A stretch of 37,235 bases of DNA from NCBI RefSeq assembly GCF_017590215.1, contig NZ_JAFFPK010000099.1, positions 1 through 37,235 of the forward strand, given 5' to 3'. Source of the DNA: Clostridium sp. CCUG 7971. Its GTDB lineage: Bacteria; Bacillota; Clostridia; Peptostreptococcales; Peptostreptococcaceae. The position numbers and the translations under genes are program-made. The notes beneath the pieces are model-generated. The model was not told where the DNA came from and did not search any database. It saw only the letters and a program-made list of their open reading frames with translations. Shown one piece after another: positions 16,569 to 23,847 of the stretch; position 1 is the stretch's first letter; every line of letters begins with the position of its first letter.

Positions 16569-17891
16569 ATGATGGATACAAAAGCTATGGATATAAAAGG
16601 AAGATTAATTAATATATTAGTTGAAGAGGTAAAACCAGCTATGGGATGTACTGAGCCTGTTGCAGTAGCACTAGCTTGTGCAAAAGCTAAAGAATTATTA
16701 GGAGAAGAAATAGTTAAGCATAGAGTATTAGTAAGCCCTAATGTTTATAAAAATGGTTTATGTGTTGGTATACCGGGAACAGAGAGAGTAGGACTTAAAA
16801 TATCGGTTGCACTTGGATTTATAGGTGGTCATTCAGAAGATGGGTTAAGAGTATTAGAAGGTATAACTAAAGAAGAGGTTAAATTAGCTGAAAGCTATAT
16901 GGACAATACACCAATATCAGTATCTCCAGCAGATACAAAAGAAAAAGTATATATAGAAGTTAATTTAGAAGGAAAGAATAATACTTCAAAGGTAATCATA
17001 AGAACTAAGCATGATAATTTTGTATACTTAGAAGCTAATGGAAAAGTTCTATTAGCACAAGAAGGATTAGACGAAATTGCTTCTACAACTGAAGTAGCTA
17101 CAGAAAATATATTAGATACAATAACTATAAAAGAATTAATAGCAAATGTTGAAGATATGGAATTTAAAGATATAGAATTCTTATTAGAAGGAATAACTAT
17201 GAATGAAGAAATAGCTAATTGTGGATTAGAAAATAAGATAGGTATTGGCGTTGGATACGGAATGAAAAAGTCTATTGAAAAAGGTTTATTAGGTGATGAC
17301 TTAATGAATAATACAATGATGATAACCGCAGCGGCGGCAGATGCTAGAATGAACGGAGTAAAATTACCAGTTATGAGTTCAAATGGTAGTGGAAATCATG
17401 GTATAACAGCAATACTTCCTATAGTTGCATACAATAAAAGATTCCCACAAAGTGATGAAAGATTAGCTAAATCATTAGCGATATCTCACTTAGTAACAGC
17501 TTATGTTAAAAACTTTACAGGAAGACTATCAGCAGTGTGCGGATGCGGTGTTGCAGCATCAACTGGGGCGACAGCAGGTATATCTTGGTTAATGGATGGA
17601 AGTACAAAACAAATAGAAGGTGCTATGGAAAATATAGTAGCAAGCTTAAGTGGAATGATATGTGATGGAGCAAAATCAGGGTGTTCTTTAAAATTAGCAT
17701 CAGCAGCATCAGCAGCTATACAAAATGCTATAATAGCAACTCAAGACTGTATAGTACCTCCATTAACAGGTATAGTTGGTAATACTGTAGAAGAAAGTAT
17801 ACAAAATTTAGGAAAAGTATCAGATAAGGGAATGACTACTACAGATGAGGTTATAATAAATGTAATGGATGATATGAACAAGGTTGACTAA
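16569..17891 (+). CDS. cdsB: L-cysteine desulfidase (UPF0597 / CyuA family)
   Basis: A 440-residue serine-dehydratase-alpha-like protein that converts cysteine to pyruvate, sulfide and ammonia using an Fe-S cluster. The UPF0597 start AMGCTEPVAVALACAKA (about 25-41) is present, as are the Cys-rich blocks SAVCGCGVAASTGATAG and SGMICDGAKSGCSLK, which supply the cluster ligands. Length is normal. Homologues have been called CyuA in enterobacteria and CdsB in C. difficile. ATG 16569 has ggaggg seven bases upstream; a TTG five codons earlier overlaps that site. It is driven by the sigma-54 promoter just upstream and presumably by the adjacent activator. No obvious terminator separates it from hpt. 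Confidence 0.92.
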   Translation: MMDTKAMDIKGRLINILVEEVKPAMGCTEPVAVALACAKAKELLGEEIVKHRVLVSPNVYKNGLCVGIPGTERVGLKISVALGFIGGHSEDGLRVLEGITKEEVKLAESYMDNTPISVSPADTKEKVYIEVNLEGKNNTSKVIIRTKHDNFVYLEANGKVLLAQEGLDEIASTTEVATENILDTITIKELIANVEDMEFKDIEFLLEGITMNEEIANCGLENKIGIGVGYGMKKSIEKGLLGDDLMNNTMMITAAAADARMNGVKLPVMSSNGSGNHGITAILPIVAYNKRFPQSDERLAKSLAISHLVTAYVKNFTGRLSAVCGCGVAASTGATAGISWLMDGSTKQIEGAMENIVASLSGMICDGAKSGCSLKLASAASAAIQNAIIATQDCIVPPLTGIVGNTVEESIQNLGKVSDKGMTTTDEVIINVMDDMNKVD

Positions 17892-17896
17892 TTTTG

Positions 17897-17925
17897 TTGC
17901 AAAAGAAGATAATCTTCGATAAAAT
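17897..17925 (+). promoter_or_regulatory. Probable sigma-A promoter of hpt
   Basis: TTGCAA (17897-17902), a 17-base spacer and TAAAAT (17920-17925). The spacer contains the dyad GAAGATAATCTTC (17905-17917). Confidence 0.55.
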
Positions 17926-17960
17926 GGAAAGTATCATTATATATAGTGGAGGATTATACT

Positions 17961-18500
17961 ATGGATATAGAAACTAAAAAATGGGAAGTCCTATGTTCGC
18001 AGGAACAGATAGCAAATAGGCTAAAAGAATTAGGATCTCAAATATCAGAAGAATATAAAGGTGAAAAACTTATAGTTATATCTTTATTGAAGGGAAGCTT
18101 CATATTCTGTGCAGATTTAGTAAGAAACATAACTGTACCAGTTAAGATTGAATTTATGACTACTTCAAGTTACGGACACGGAGAAGAAAGTTCAGGTAGA
18201 GTAAAATTAGTATCAGATATAGGTTCAGAAATAGAAGGATGCCACGTATTAGTTGTAGACGATATAACAGATACAGCTCTTACAATGGACTTTGTTATGA
18301 GCCACTTAAAGTCTAAAAATCCAGTAAGCTTAAAATGCTGTGTGTTATTAGATAAGCCAAGCAGAAGAAAAGTAGAATTAGTTCCTGACTACTGTGGATT
18401 TGAAATAGAAGATAAATTCGTTGTTGGATATGGATTAAACTTTGGAGATTACTACAGAAATATACCATATGTATTTAATGTAACAAACGAAGATAGATAA
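17961..18500 (+). CDS. hpt: Hypoxanthine phosphoribosyltransferase
   Basis: A 179-residue purine salvage enzyme that joins hypoxanthine (and usually guanine) to PRPP. The PRPP loop VLVVDDITDTALTM (about 96-109) is diagnostic, though DITDTALT replaces the commoner DIIDTGLT. LLKGSFIFCADLVR (43-56) and the C-terminal KFVVGYGLNFGDYYRNIPY (about 152-170) are standard for bacterial HPRT. ATG 17961 follows ggaggat; an in-frame GTG five codons earlier lies within the ribosome site. The gene has its own promoter and a strong terminator. Confidence 0.95.
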   Translation: MDIETKKWEVLCSQEQIANRLKELGSQISEEYKGEKLIVISLLKGSFIFCADLVRNITVPVKIEFMTTSSYGHGEESSGRVKLVSDIGSEIEGCHVLVVDDITDTALTMDFVMSHLKSKNPVSLKCCVLLDKPSRRKVELVPDYCGFEIEDKFVVGYGLNFGDYYRNIPYVFNVTNEDR

Positions 18501-18503
18501 TAT

Positions 18504-18532
18504 AAAAAGTTGCTCTAATAGAGCAACTTTTT
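18504..18532 (+). terminator. hpt terminator
   Basis: aaaaagttgctc pairs perfectly with gagcaacttttt across taata. Confidence 0.93.
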
Positions 18533-18555
18533 ATATTCCAAATAAATTGAATCTT

Positions 18556-18686
18556 AAGTAACGGATATAATTGAGTGGATACGAAGCTATACAGTTGACT
18601 CTATGAACGAAGTGAATTTTAAGCAACGGATGTAACTGAATGAATATGAAGTTATATCGTTGGCGACATGAACGAAGTGAATTTTA
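18556..18686 (+). repeat. Dispersed intergenic repeat, two tandem 65/66-bp units (copy 4)
   Basis: Unit 1 (18556-18620) begins aagtaacggatataattgag; unit 2 (18621-18686) begins aagcaacggatgtaactgaa. Both end gaacgaagtgaatttt. Unit 2 differs from the unit at 19243-19308 at only three of 66 positions. CAACG-GAT-GTAACT can pair with AGTTAT-ATC-GTTG in the unit with one bulge. Confidence 0.85.
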
Positions 18687-18758
18687 TACACATATTAACT
18701 ATAAAAATTTACAAAAAGTGGATAACTCAGATAAAAAAATATTATAGGAGGTAACAAC

Positions 18759-19166
18759 ATGGGGATAAAAATGGTACATCATATATGCATTCAAACTGAA
18801 AATTACAAAGAATCTTTAGATTTTTACACAAAAATACTAGGTTTTGAGGTAGTAAGTGAAACAGCAAACTTCCATAGTAGAGATTATAATACTTGGATAC
18901 GTATAGGTGACTTTATGATAGAGCTACAAACACCGAAATCTGGGGATAAGTTTAATAAATGGAGTTCATTAAATGAAGGACCTGTGCATATGGCATTTTT
19001 AGTGGATAATGTAGAAGAAGAATATAAAAGAATTATAGACTTAGGATATAATAATTTTAAATTAAAAAATGAAGAAGTTGTGTATAAAGTTGAAGGTGAG
19101 AGTTTATTTAAAATAAAGGCTCCTGAAGGAACTGAGATAGAAATAAGAGATACAGATATAAACTAA
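18759..19166 (+). CDS. VOC (glyoxalase/bleomycin-resistance fold) family protein
   Basis: A 135-residue metalloenzyme-type protein with two beta-alpha-beta-beta-beta units. The expected metal ligands are present: His8 (VHHICI), Glu55 (MIELQ), His77 (PVHMAF) and Glu126 or 128 (GTEIEI). This spacing fits lactoylglutathione-lyase-like proteins, but clostridia usually lack glutathione, so the substrate may be another thiol adduct of methylglyoxal or something else. Length is normal for a single-domain VOC protein. The ATG follows taggaggtaac. It forms a single-gene unit flanked on both sides by near-identical 66-bp repeats. Confidence 0.82.
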   Translation: MGIKMVHHICIQTENYKESLDFYTKILGFEVVSETANFHSRDYNTWIRIGDFMIELQTPKSGDKFNKWSSLNEGPVHMAFLVDNVEEEYKRIIDLGYNNFKLKNEEVVYKVEGESLFKIKAPEGTEIEIRDTDIN

Positions 19167-19167
19167 G

Positions 19168-19194
19168 AAAGCAGACTAATAAGTCTGCTTTTTT
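19168..19194 (+). terminator. Terminator after the VOC gene
   Basis: aaagcagact pairs with agtctgcttt over aata, followed by T. It begins almost at the stop codon. Confidence 0.92.
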
Positions 19195-19213
19195 ATATAG
19201 AAAGATATTATTT

Positions 19214-19308
19214 AAGCAATGGATTTGAGCGAAGGGAATTTCAAGCAACGGATGTAACTGAATGAATACGAAGTTATATCGTTGGCGACATGAGCGAAGG
19301 GAATTTTA
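19214..19308 (+). repeat. Dispersed intergenic repeat, short plus full 66-bp unit (copy 5)
   Basis: A 29-bp shortened unit (19214-19242, aagcaatggatttgagcgaa and a gggaatttc end) is followed by a 66-bp unit (19243-19308). The full unit is 63/66 identical to the unit at 18621-18686. Confidence 0.85.
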
Positions 19309-19378
19309 GTGTCAAAACTATATGGATAGCAATACTATTATAGTAGAGGGTAAATTTAAATTTTAGGAGGGGATAATA

Positions 19379-19996
19379 GTGAGAAATTTTGAAGAAGAGT
19401 ATTCATTAATTAGGGCTTTGCACGCAGTTCCGGATAGTGATGCAGTAGATATATATATAAATGACACTTTATTTTTTAAATCTATAAGATTTACTCAATT
19501 TAGTCCGTATGTATATGTTCCTGAGGGAACGTATGAGATGAAAGTATATGCTGTTGATACAACAGAAAATCCAATGTTAACAGAAAATATTGAAGTAAGA
19601 AATGGAGAACTAGTAACTATTGCAGTATCAGGAAATATTGATGATTTACAATTAGTAAGCATAAAAGAAGACAAAGAAAGAGCTCAAATAGGATACTCTA
19701 AAATAAGAGTAGTTCATTTATCACCGAATGCACCGGAAGTAGATATACTAATAGATGGAGAGGTTTTATTTAAGGATATTGAATTTAGAGATATTAGTGA
19801 CTATGTAGACATATTAGCTGGAGACTATAGATTAGATATAGAAGCTGTAGCTAGTGGAAGAATTTTAAGAAGCAATCAAAAAACTATAAATCCAGATAGA
19901 ATATATACATTTTATGCATTAGGAAATCTGCCTAACGTGCAGGTATTTCAATCTTTAGACGGTGCAACGTTTATAGCACCTTCAATATCAGAATAA
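19379..19996 (+). CDS. DUF4397 domain protein (two repeats)
   Basis: A 205-residue protein with two copies of the DUF4397 beta-sandwich unit. The first starts RALHAVPDSDAVDIYIND (about 13-30), the second RVVHLSPNAPEVDILIDG (about 109-126), and each continues with a phiYVxxxxGxYxxxxxA strand pattern. DUF4397 proteins are usually exported, yet no signal peptide is visible: the N-terminus is MRNFEEEYSLI. In spore-formers a location on or in the spore is possible but not shown. The GTG start follows taggagggg. A bidirectional terminator separates it from the convergent dapH. Confidence 0.82.
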   Translation: MRNFEEEYSLIRALHAVPDSDAVDIYINDTLFFKSIRFTQFSPYVYVPEGTYEMKVYAVDTTENPMLTENIEVRNGELVTIAVSGNIDDLQLVSIKEDKERAQIGYSKIRVVHLSPNAPEVDILIDGEVLFKDIEFRDISDYVDILAGDYRLDIEAVASGRILRSNQKTINPDRIYTFYALGNLPNVQVFQSLDGATFIAPSISE

Positions 19997-20033
19997 AAAA
20001 AAGCTTAGTTACTTTTGGTAACTAAGCTTTTTT
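19995..20033. terminator. Bidirectional terminator between the DUF4397 gene and dapH
   Basis: aaaaaagcttagttac pairs with gtaactaagctttttt around a short loop. A runs and T runs serve both strands, and both genes end within a few bases of it. Confidence 0.92.
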
Positions 20034-20034
20034 A

Positions 20035-20751
20035 TTAATCTAAATCTCTAAGTCCATCCATAGTTTTAGTCTTATGAGATGTTTTTTCATCCTTCATTTT
20101 AATAACTTTTGCAGGAGAACCAGCAACTACACACCCTGGATCTACGTCATGAGTTACAATAGCTCCAGCAGCTACAACAGCTCCTTTTCCTACCTTTACA
20201 CCTTCAAGTATTACAGCATTAGCTCCAACTAATACATCATCTTCTATTATTGCAGGAGAAGCTGATGGTGGTTCTAATACTCCGGCGATTACAGCACCCG
20301 CACCTAAATGAACATTTTTACCAACTATACCCCTGGCTCCAATAACAGCATTCATATCTATCATAGAATTTTCTCCAACAACAGCACCTATATTAATAAC
20401 AGCACCCATCATAATAACAGCATTCTTTCCGATAGTAACCATGTCTCTAATAATCGCACCAGGTTCTATTCTTGCATGCTCATGTAAGTAGTTATACATA
20501 GGTATAGCTGAGTTTCTTCTATCAAATTCAATATGAGTATCAATTATATTATCACTATTATCTTTAAGCGTTTTTGATATTTCTTTATAATCTCCTATTA
20601 AAATATATGAATTATTAGAACCAAAAACTTTAAAGCTATCAGTTGATTTAAGTGTAATATTATTACAATTTACGTACACCTTTACAGGTGTAGCCTTTTT
20701 AGACTGTTTAATAAAATTAGCAATTTCATAAGCATCGTTTAAATTTATCAT
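20035..20751 (-). CDS. dapH: Tetrahydrodipicolinate N-acetyltransferase
   Basis: A 238-residue left-handed beta-helix acyltransferase. Residues 1-85 form the DapH N-terminal domain ([20 protein letters not shown]). From about 90 onward come hexapeptide repeats ([22 protein letters not shown] and onward), ending in [11 protein letters not shown]. It acetylates tetrahydrodipicolinate with acetyl-CoA, the committed step of the acetylase branch of diaminopimelate synthesis. The length and N-terminal domain fit DapH rather than the succinylase DapD. It is last in the minus-strand order asd-dapA-dapB-dapH, 31 bases after dapB, with aaggggg before the ATG. Confidence 0.93.
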   Translation of the reverse strand: MINLNDAYEIANFIKQSKKATPVKVYVNCNNITLKSTDSFKVFGSNNSYILIGDYKEISKTLKDNSDNIIDTHIEFDRRNSAIPMYNYLHEHARIEPGAIIRDMVTIGKNAVIMMGAVINIGAVVGENSMIDMNAVIGARGIVGKNVHLGAGAVIAGVLEPPSASPAIIEDDVLVGANAVILEGVKVGKGAVVAAGAIVTHDVDPGCVVAGSPAKVIKMKDEKTSHKTKTMDGLRDLD

Positions 20752-20782
20752 TAGATATCCCCCTTAGTATATTAATTAAAAT

Positions 20783-21529
20783 CTAATTTAGCATATCGTC
20801 CATATTATAATAACCGCAATCTTGGTTAACTAAATATTTAGCAGCAGTTATAGAACCTTTTGCAAAAATATCTTTAGACTGAGCACTATGAGAAATTTGA
20901 ACAACTTCATCATGTCCTGCAAAAATTACATCGTGTTCACCGACAATCGTTCCACCCCTAACAGCATGTATACCAATTTCATTTTCACTTCGTTTTGCAG
21001 AACGCCCATATCTACCATAATTGTATTCAACACTAGGTAAAACATCCTTTACAGCGTTAGCGATCATAACAGCTGTACCGCTTGGAGCATCAACCTTCTT
21101 ATTATGGTGTTTTTCTATTACCTCAATATCAAAACCATTTAAAACTTTTGAAGCTTCTCTTACCAATTTTAAAAGAACATTAACTCCTAAGGACATATTA
21201 GAAGAGTGGAAAATTGGTATACTTTTTGATGCTATTTTTATTTTTCTTAATTCATCATCGTTATACCCTGTAGTAGCTATTACTAAAGGTGTTTTATTTT
21301 GTAGTGCAAATGATAACACATCATTTAGTGCCTCATGATGAGAAAAATCTATAATTACATCTGCTTTTTCCTCTATATCAACCATTTTAGAATACATTTT
21401 AAAGGTCGGATTACTTGGTAAATCTTTAGATACTCCACAAACTAATTCCAATTCACTATCTTCTTGAATACATTTTGTTAACACACATCCCATTTTACCA
21501 AGGCAACCATTTACTATAACTTTTAGCAT
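20783..21529 (-). CDS. dapB: 4-hydroxy-tetrahydrodipicolinate reductase
   Basis: A 248-residue NAD(P)H-dependent reductase. The nucleotide loop is VNGCLGKMG (6-14). The substrate block EKHHNKKVDAPSGTA, about residues 138-152, contains the catalytic His and Lys and the PSGTA loop. The C-terminal part shows HAVRGGTIVGEHDVIFAGHD, usual for DapB. It starts two bases after the dapA stop, so the two are almost certainly cotranscribed and translationally coupled; its ribosome site (aggtgg) lies inside dapA. Confidence 0.96.
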   Translation of the reverse strand: MLKVIVNGCLGKMGCVLTKCIQEDSELELVCGVSKDLPSNPTFKMYSKMVDIEEKADVIIDFSHHEALNDVLSFALQNKTPLVIATTGYNDDELRKIKIASKSIPIFHSSNMSLGVNVLLKLVREASKVLNGFDIEVIEKHHNKKVDAPSGTAVMIANAVKDVLPSVEYNYGRYGRSAKRSENEIGIHAVRGGTIVGEHDVIFAGHDEVVQISHSAQSKDIFAKGSITAAKYLVNQDCGYYNMDDMLN

Positions 21530-21531
21530 AA

Positions 21532-22416
21532 TTAATCTACCACCTTTAATCCTCTATTAATTAATTCTTGCTTTAATACTTGAAGATTTTTTTCATCCAT
21601 TTCTGCTAAAGGTAATCTTAAATTTCCAACTTCAAATCCTAGTAAATTCATTGCTGTTTTTACTGGTATTGGATTTACTTCAATAAATAAAGCATCTATT
21701 AAAGGTTTCATATCAAGCTGTAATTTTCTAGAACCTTCTATATCTCCGTCTAAGAATTTTTGAACTAAATCATGAGTTTCCCTAGGACAAACATTAGCAA
21801 GAACAGATATAACTCCGCTTCCACCAACAGATAGTAATTGAACTATAGAATCATCATTACCTGAATATATAGCGAAATCATCAGGAACTAATCTAGCAAT
21901 TTCAGCTACTTGAGCAAGATCTCCACTAGCTTCTTTAACTGCTACTATATTATCTATTTTAGCAAGTTCAGCTACAAGACTAGGTTTTATGTTCATAGAT
22001 GTTCTTCCAGGAACATTGTAAAGTATTATTGGTAAATTAACACTTTTAGCTATTTCTTCAAAATGAAGCTTAAGGCCTCTTTGATTAGCTTTATTATAAT
22101 AAGGAGTGATTATTAATAATGCATCAGCACCTAATTTTTCAGCTTTTTGACTTAAATAAATTGAATGAGCAGTATTATTAGATCCAGTACCTGCTATAAC
22201 AGGTATTCTTTTTTGAACCTTATCTACTACATATTTTATAACAGCTAATTGTTCATCATCACTCATAGTTGTAGCTTCACCAGTAGTTCCGCAAATAACC
22301 AATGCATCAGTATGATTTTCTATGTGATACTCTACTAATTTACCTAACTTTTCAAAATCAACACCATTATCATTAAAAGGTGTAACTAAAGCGACTGCAG
22401 ATCCCTTAAATATCAT
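21532..22416 (-). CDS. dapA: 4-hydroxy-tetrahydrodipicolinate synthase
   Basis: A 294-residue TIM-barrel aldolase that condenses pyruvate with aspartate semialdehyde. Lys161 (VAVKEASGD) forms the pyruvate Schiff base; Tyr133 (LYNVPGRT) and Thr44-Thr45 (CGTTGEA) make up the catalytic relay. Length is normal. The ATG has aaaggag. The 165-base gap to asd upstream contains a repeat copy whose right end lies 20 bases before this start, plus a 16-base palindrome; I see no lysine riboswitch. Confidence 0.97.
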   Translation of the reverse strand: MIFKGSAVALVTPFNDNGVDFEKLGKLVEYHIENHTDALVICGTTGEATTMSDDEQLAVIKYVVDKVQKRIPVIAGTGSNNTAHSIYLSQKAEKLGADALLIITPYYNKANQRGLKLHFEEIAKSVNLPIILYNVPGRTSMNIKPSLVAELAKIDNIVAVKEASGDLAQVAEIARLVPDDFAIYSGNDDSIVQLLSVGGSGVISVLANVCPRETHDLVQKFLDGDIEGSRKLQLDMKPLIDALFIEVNPIPVKTAMNLLGFEVGNLRLPLAEMDEKNLQVLKQELINRGLKVVD

Positions 22417-22435
22417 ATATAATTCTCCTTTTATA

Positions 22436-22500
22436 TAAAATTCGCTTTGCTTATTTTGCCAACGATTACGTTTGTTGCTTGAGCAACGTGTTGGCGAATT
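22436..22500 (-). repeat. Dispersed intergenic repeat, full copy 6 (minus strand)
   Basis: On the minus strand it begins aattcgccaacacgttgctc and ends agcaaagcgaatttta, closely matching the plus-strand copy at 6211. It contains GTTGCTcaAGCAAC and CGCCAAC/GTTGGC dyads. It points the same way as dapA, whose ribosome site follows directly. Confidence 0.8.
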
Positions 22501-22581
22501 ATTTCAAGCTTAGCAGTTGGAAATTATAATTTCCTTCAATTAAAAAATTTAATATTATAGTTAGTTTATATAATTAAGAAA

Positions 22582-23583
22582 TTAAACTAGGTTATAAGAT
22601 AATAATAATTCAGCTATTTGTACTGCATTAGTAGCAGCACCTTTTCTAATGTTATCAGCTACAACCCATAGGTTAACTCCGTTATCAACACTAAAATCTC
22701 TTCTTATTCTTCCAACATAGACTTCATCTTTTCCAGTACAATCTATAGCAGTAGGGTATTCATTGTTTAAAGGCTCATCAACAACTACAATACCAGGCAT
22801 AGATTCAAGAGCATCTACAAGGTGAGATAAATCAAATGCTTCTTCAAATTCAATATTTATAGATTCACTATGACAATTTTTAACTGGAACCCTTACTGTA
22901 GTAGCAGTAACTTTTAGTTCATAATCATTAAATATTTTCATAGTTTCATTAATCATTTTCATTTCTTCTTTTGTATAACCATTTTCAGTAAAATCATCTA
23001 TATGAGGTAAGCAGTTAAATGCTATTGGATGTGGATAGAAATTATTAGGCTCTCCTAAAACTCCACCTTCTAGGTCTTTAACTCCTTTAACACCAGAACC
23101 AGAAACCGCCTGGTATGTAGAGTAAACAATTCTTTTTAATTTATATTTATCATGAAGAGGCTTAAGTGGAACCATTGCTTGTATAGTAGAGCAATTAGGA
23201 TTTGCAATTATTCCATTATGATTTTTTACAGCCTCAGGATTAACTTCTGGAACAACTAAAGGTACATTTGAATCCATTCTCCAGTAACTAGAGTTATCTA
23301 CTACTATAATACCATTAGATGCTGCTATAGGAGCATATTTTTTACTAATTTCTCCTCCAGCTGAAAATAATGCAATTTGTATATCTCTATTATTAAACAC
23401 ATCTTCTTTTAGTTCTTCAACTATATAATCTTTTCCATTAAAAGTGACATGAGAACCTGCAGATTTTGCAGACGAAAATAAATATAAATTCTCAATAGGG
23501 AATTGTCTTTCTTGTAATACCTTCAAAAAGGTTCTCCCAACCATACCAGTTGCTCCAACTAAAGCCACATTTACCTTTTTCAT
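22582..23583 (-). CDS. asd: Aspartate-semialdehyde dehydrogenase
   Basis: A 333-residue enzyme that reduces aspartyl phosphate to aspartate semialdehyde, feeding lysine/diaminopimelate, threonine and methionine synthesis. The NADP loop is GATGMVG (10-16). Cys131 (NPNCSTIQ) is the catalytic thiol. Length is normal. ATG 23583 follows ggggtgat; an in-frame GTG three codons earlier sits in that ribosome site. It is first in the minus-strand dap cluster. A TATAAT lies on the minus strand at 23665-23660, but its -35 is poor. Confidence 0.96.
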   Translation of the reverse strand: MKKVNVALVGATGMVGRTFLKVLQERQFPIENLYLFSSAKSAGSHVTFNGKDYIVEELKEDVFNNRDIQIALFSAGGEISKKYAPIAASNGIIVVDNSSYWRMDSNVPLVVPEVNPEAVKNHNGIIANPNCSTIQAMVPLKPLHDKYKLKRIVYSTYQAVSGSGVKGVKDLEGGVLGEPNNFYPHPIAFNCLPHIDDFTENGYTKEEMKMINETMKIFNDYELKVTATTVRVPVKNCHSESINIEFEEAFDLSHLVDALESMPGIVVVDEPLNNEYPTAIDCTGKDEVYVGRIRRDFSVDNGVNLWVVADNIRKGAATNAVQIAELLLSYNLV

Positions 23584-23741
23584 TAAAATCACCCCAATTA
23601 ATAAAATTCAATTAAATTATTTAAAACTTTAATTGTTTAAAATATAGTGCCAAATTGTTATTATAAGACACATTTATTTAAGATGAAGCTAAGTAGATTT
23701 ATATAAAATAGTCTTTAATTTTATGTATATTCTATTTACTT

Positions 23742-23758
23742 TAAAAGGATACCTTTTA
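23742..23758. promoter_or_regulatory. Candidate operator between the asd operon and the M20 deacetylase gene
   Basis: TAAAAGG-ATA-CCTTTTA is a 7-bp inverted repeat in the divergent intergenic region, about 90 bases from the M20 start and 160 from asd. No factor is recognised. Confidence 0.3.
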
Positions 23759-23847
23759 TATAAAATAGAGAAAATTTAAAATATATGTATTTAAAATTTA
23801 TGCAAGAACATATATAAATATGGGATAAATTTATAGGGGGATTGTAT

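Noticed and set aside
18556-18686. Tandem repeats considered as a CRISPR array
   Set aside because: Only two adjacent 65/66-bp units with no spacers; the same unit occurs dispersed elsewhere and no cas genes are present.
23637-23653. Sigma-54 promoter on the minus strand before asd (TTGGCAC)
   Set aside because: A -24 element is present, but the sequence at -12 is TTTTA instead of TTGCA/T, so the promoter is not credible.
23584-23847. Lysine riboswitch upstream of asd
   Set aside because: The conserved lysine-box segments are absent on both strands; the region is plain AT-rich DNA with one short dyad.
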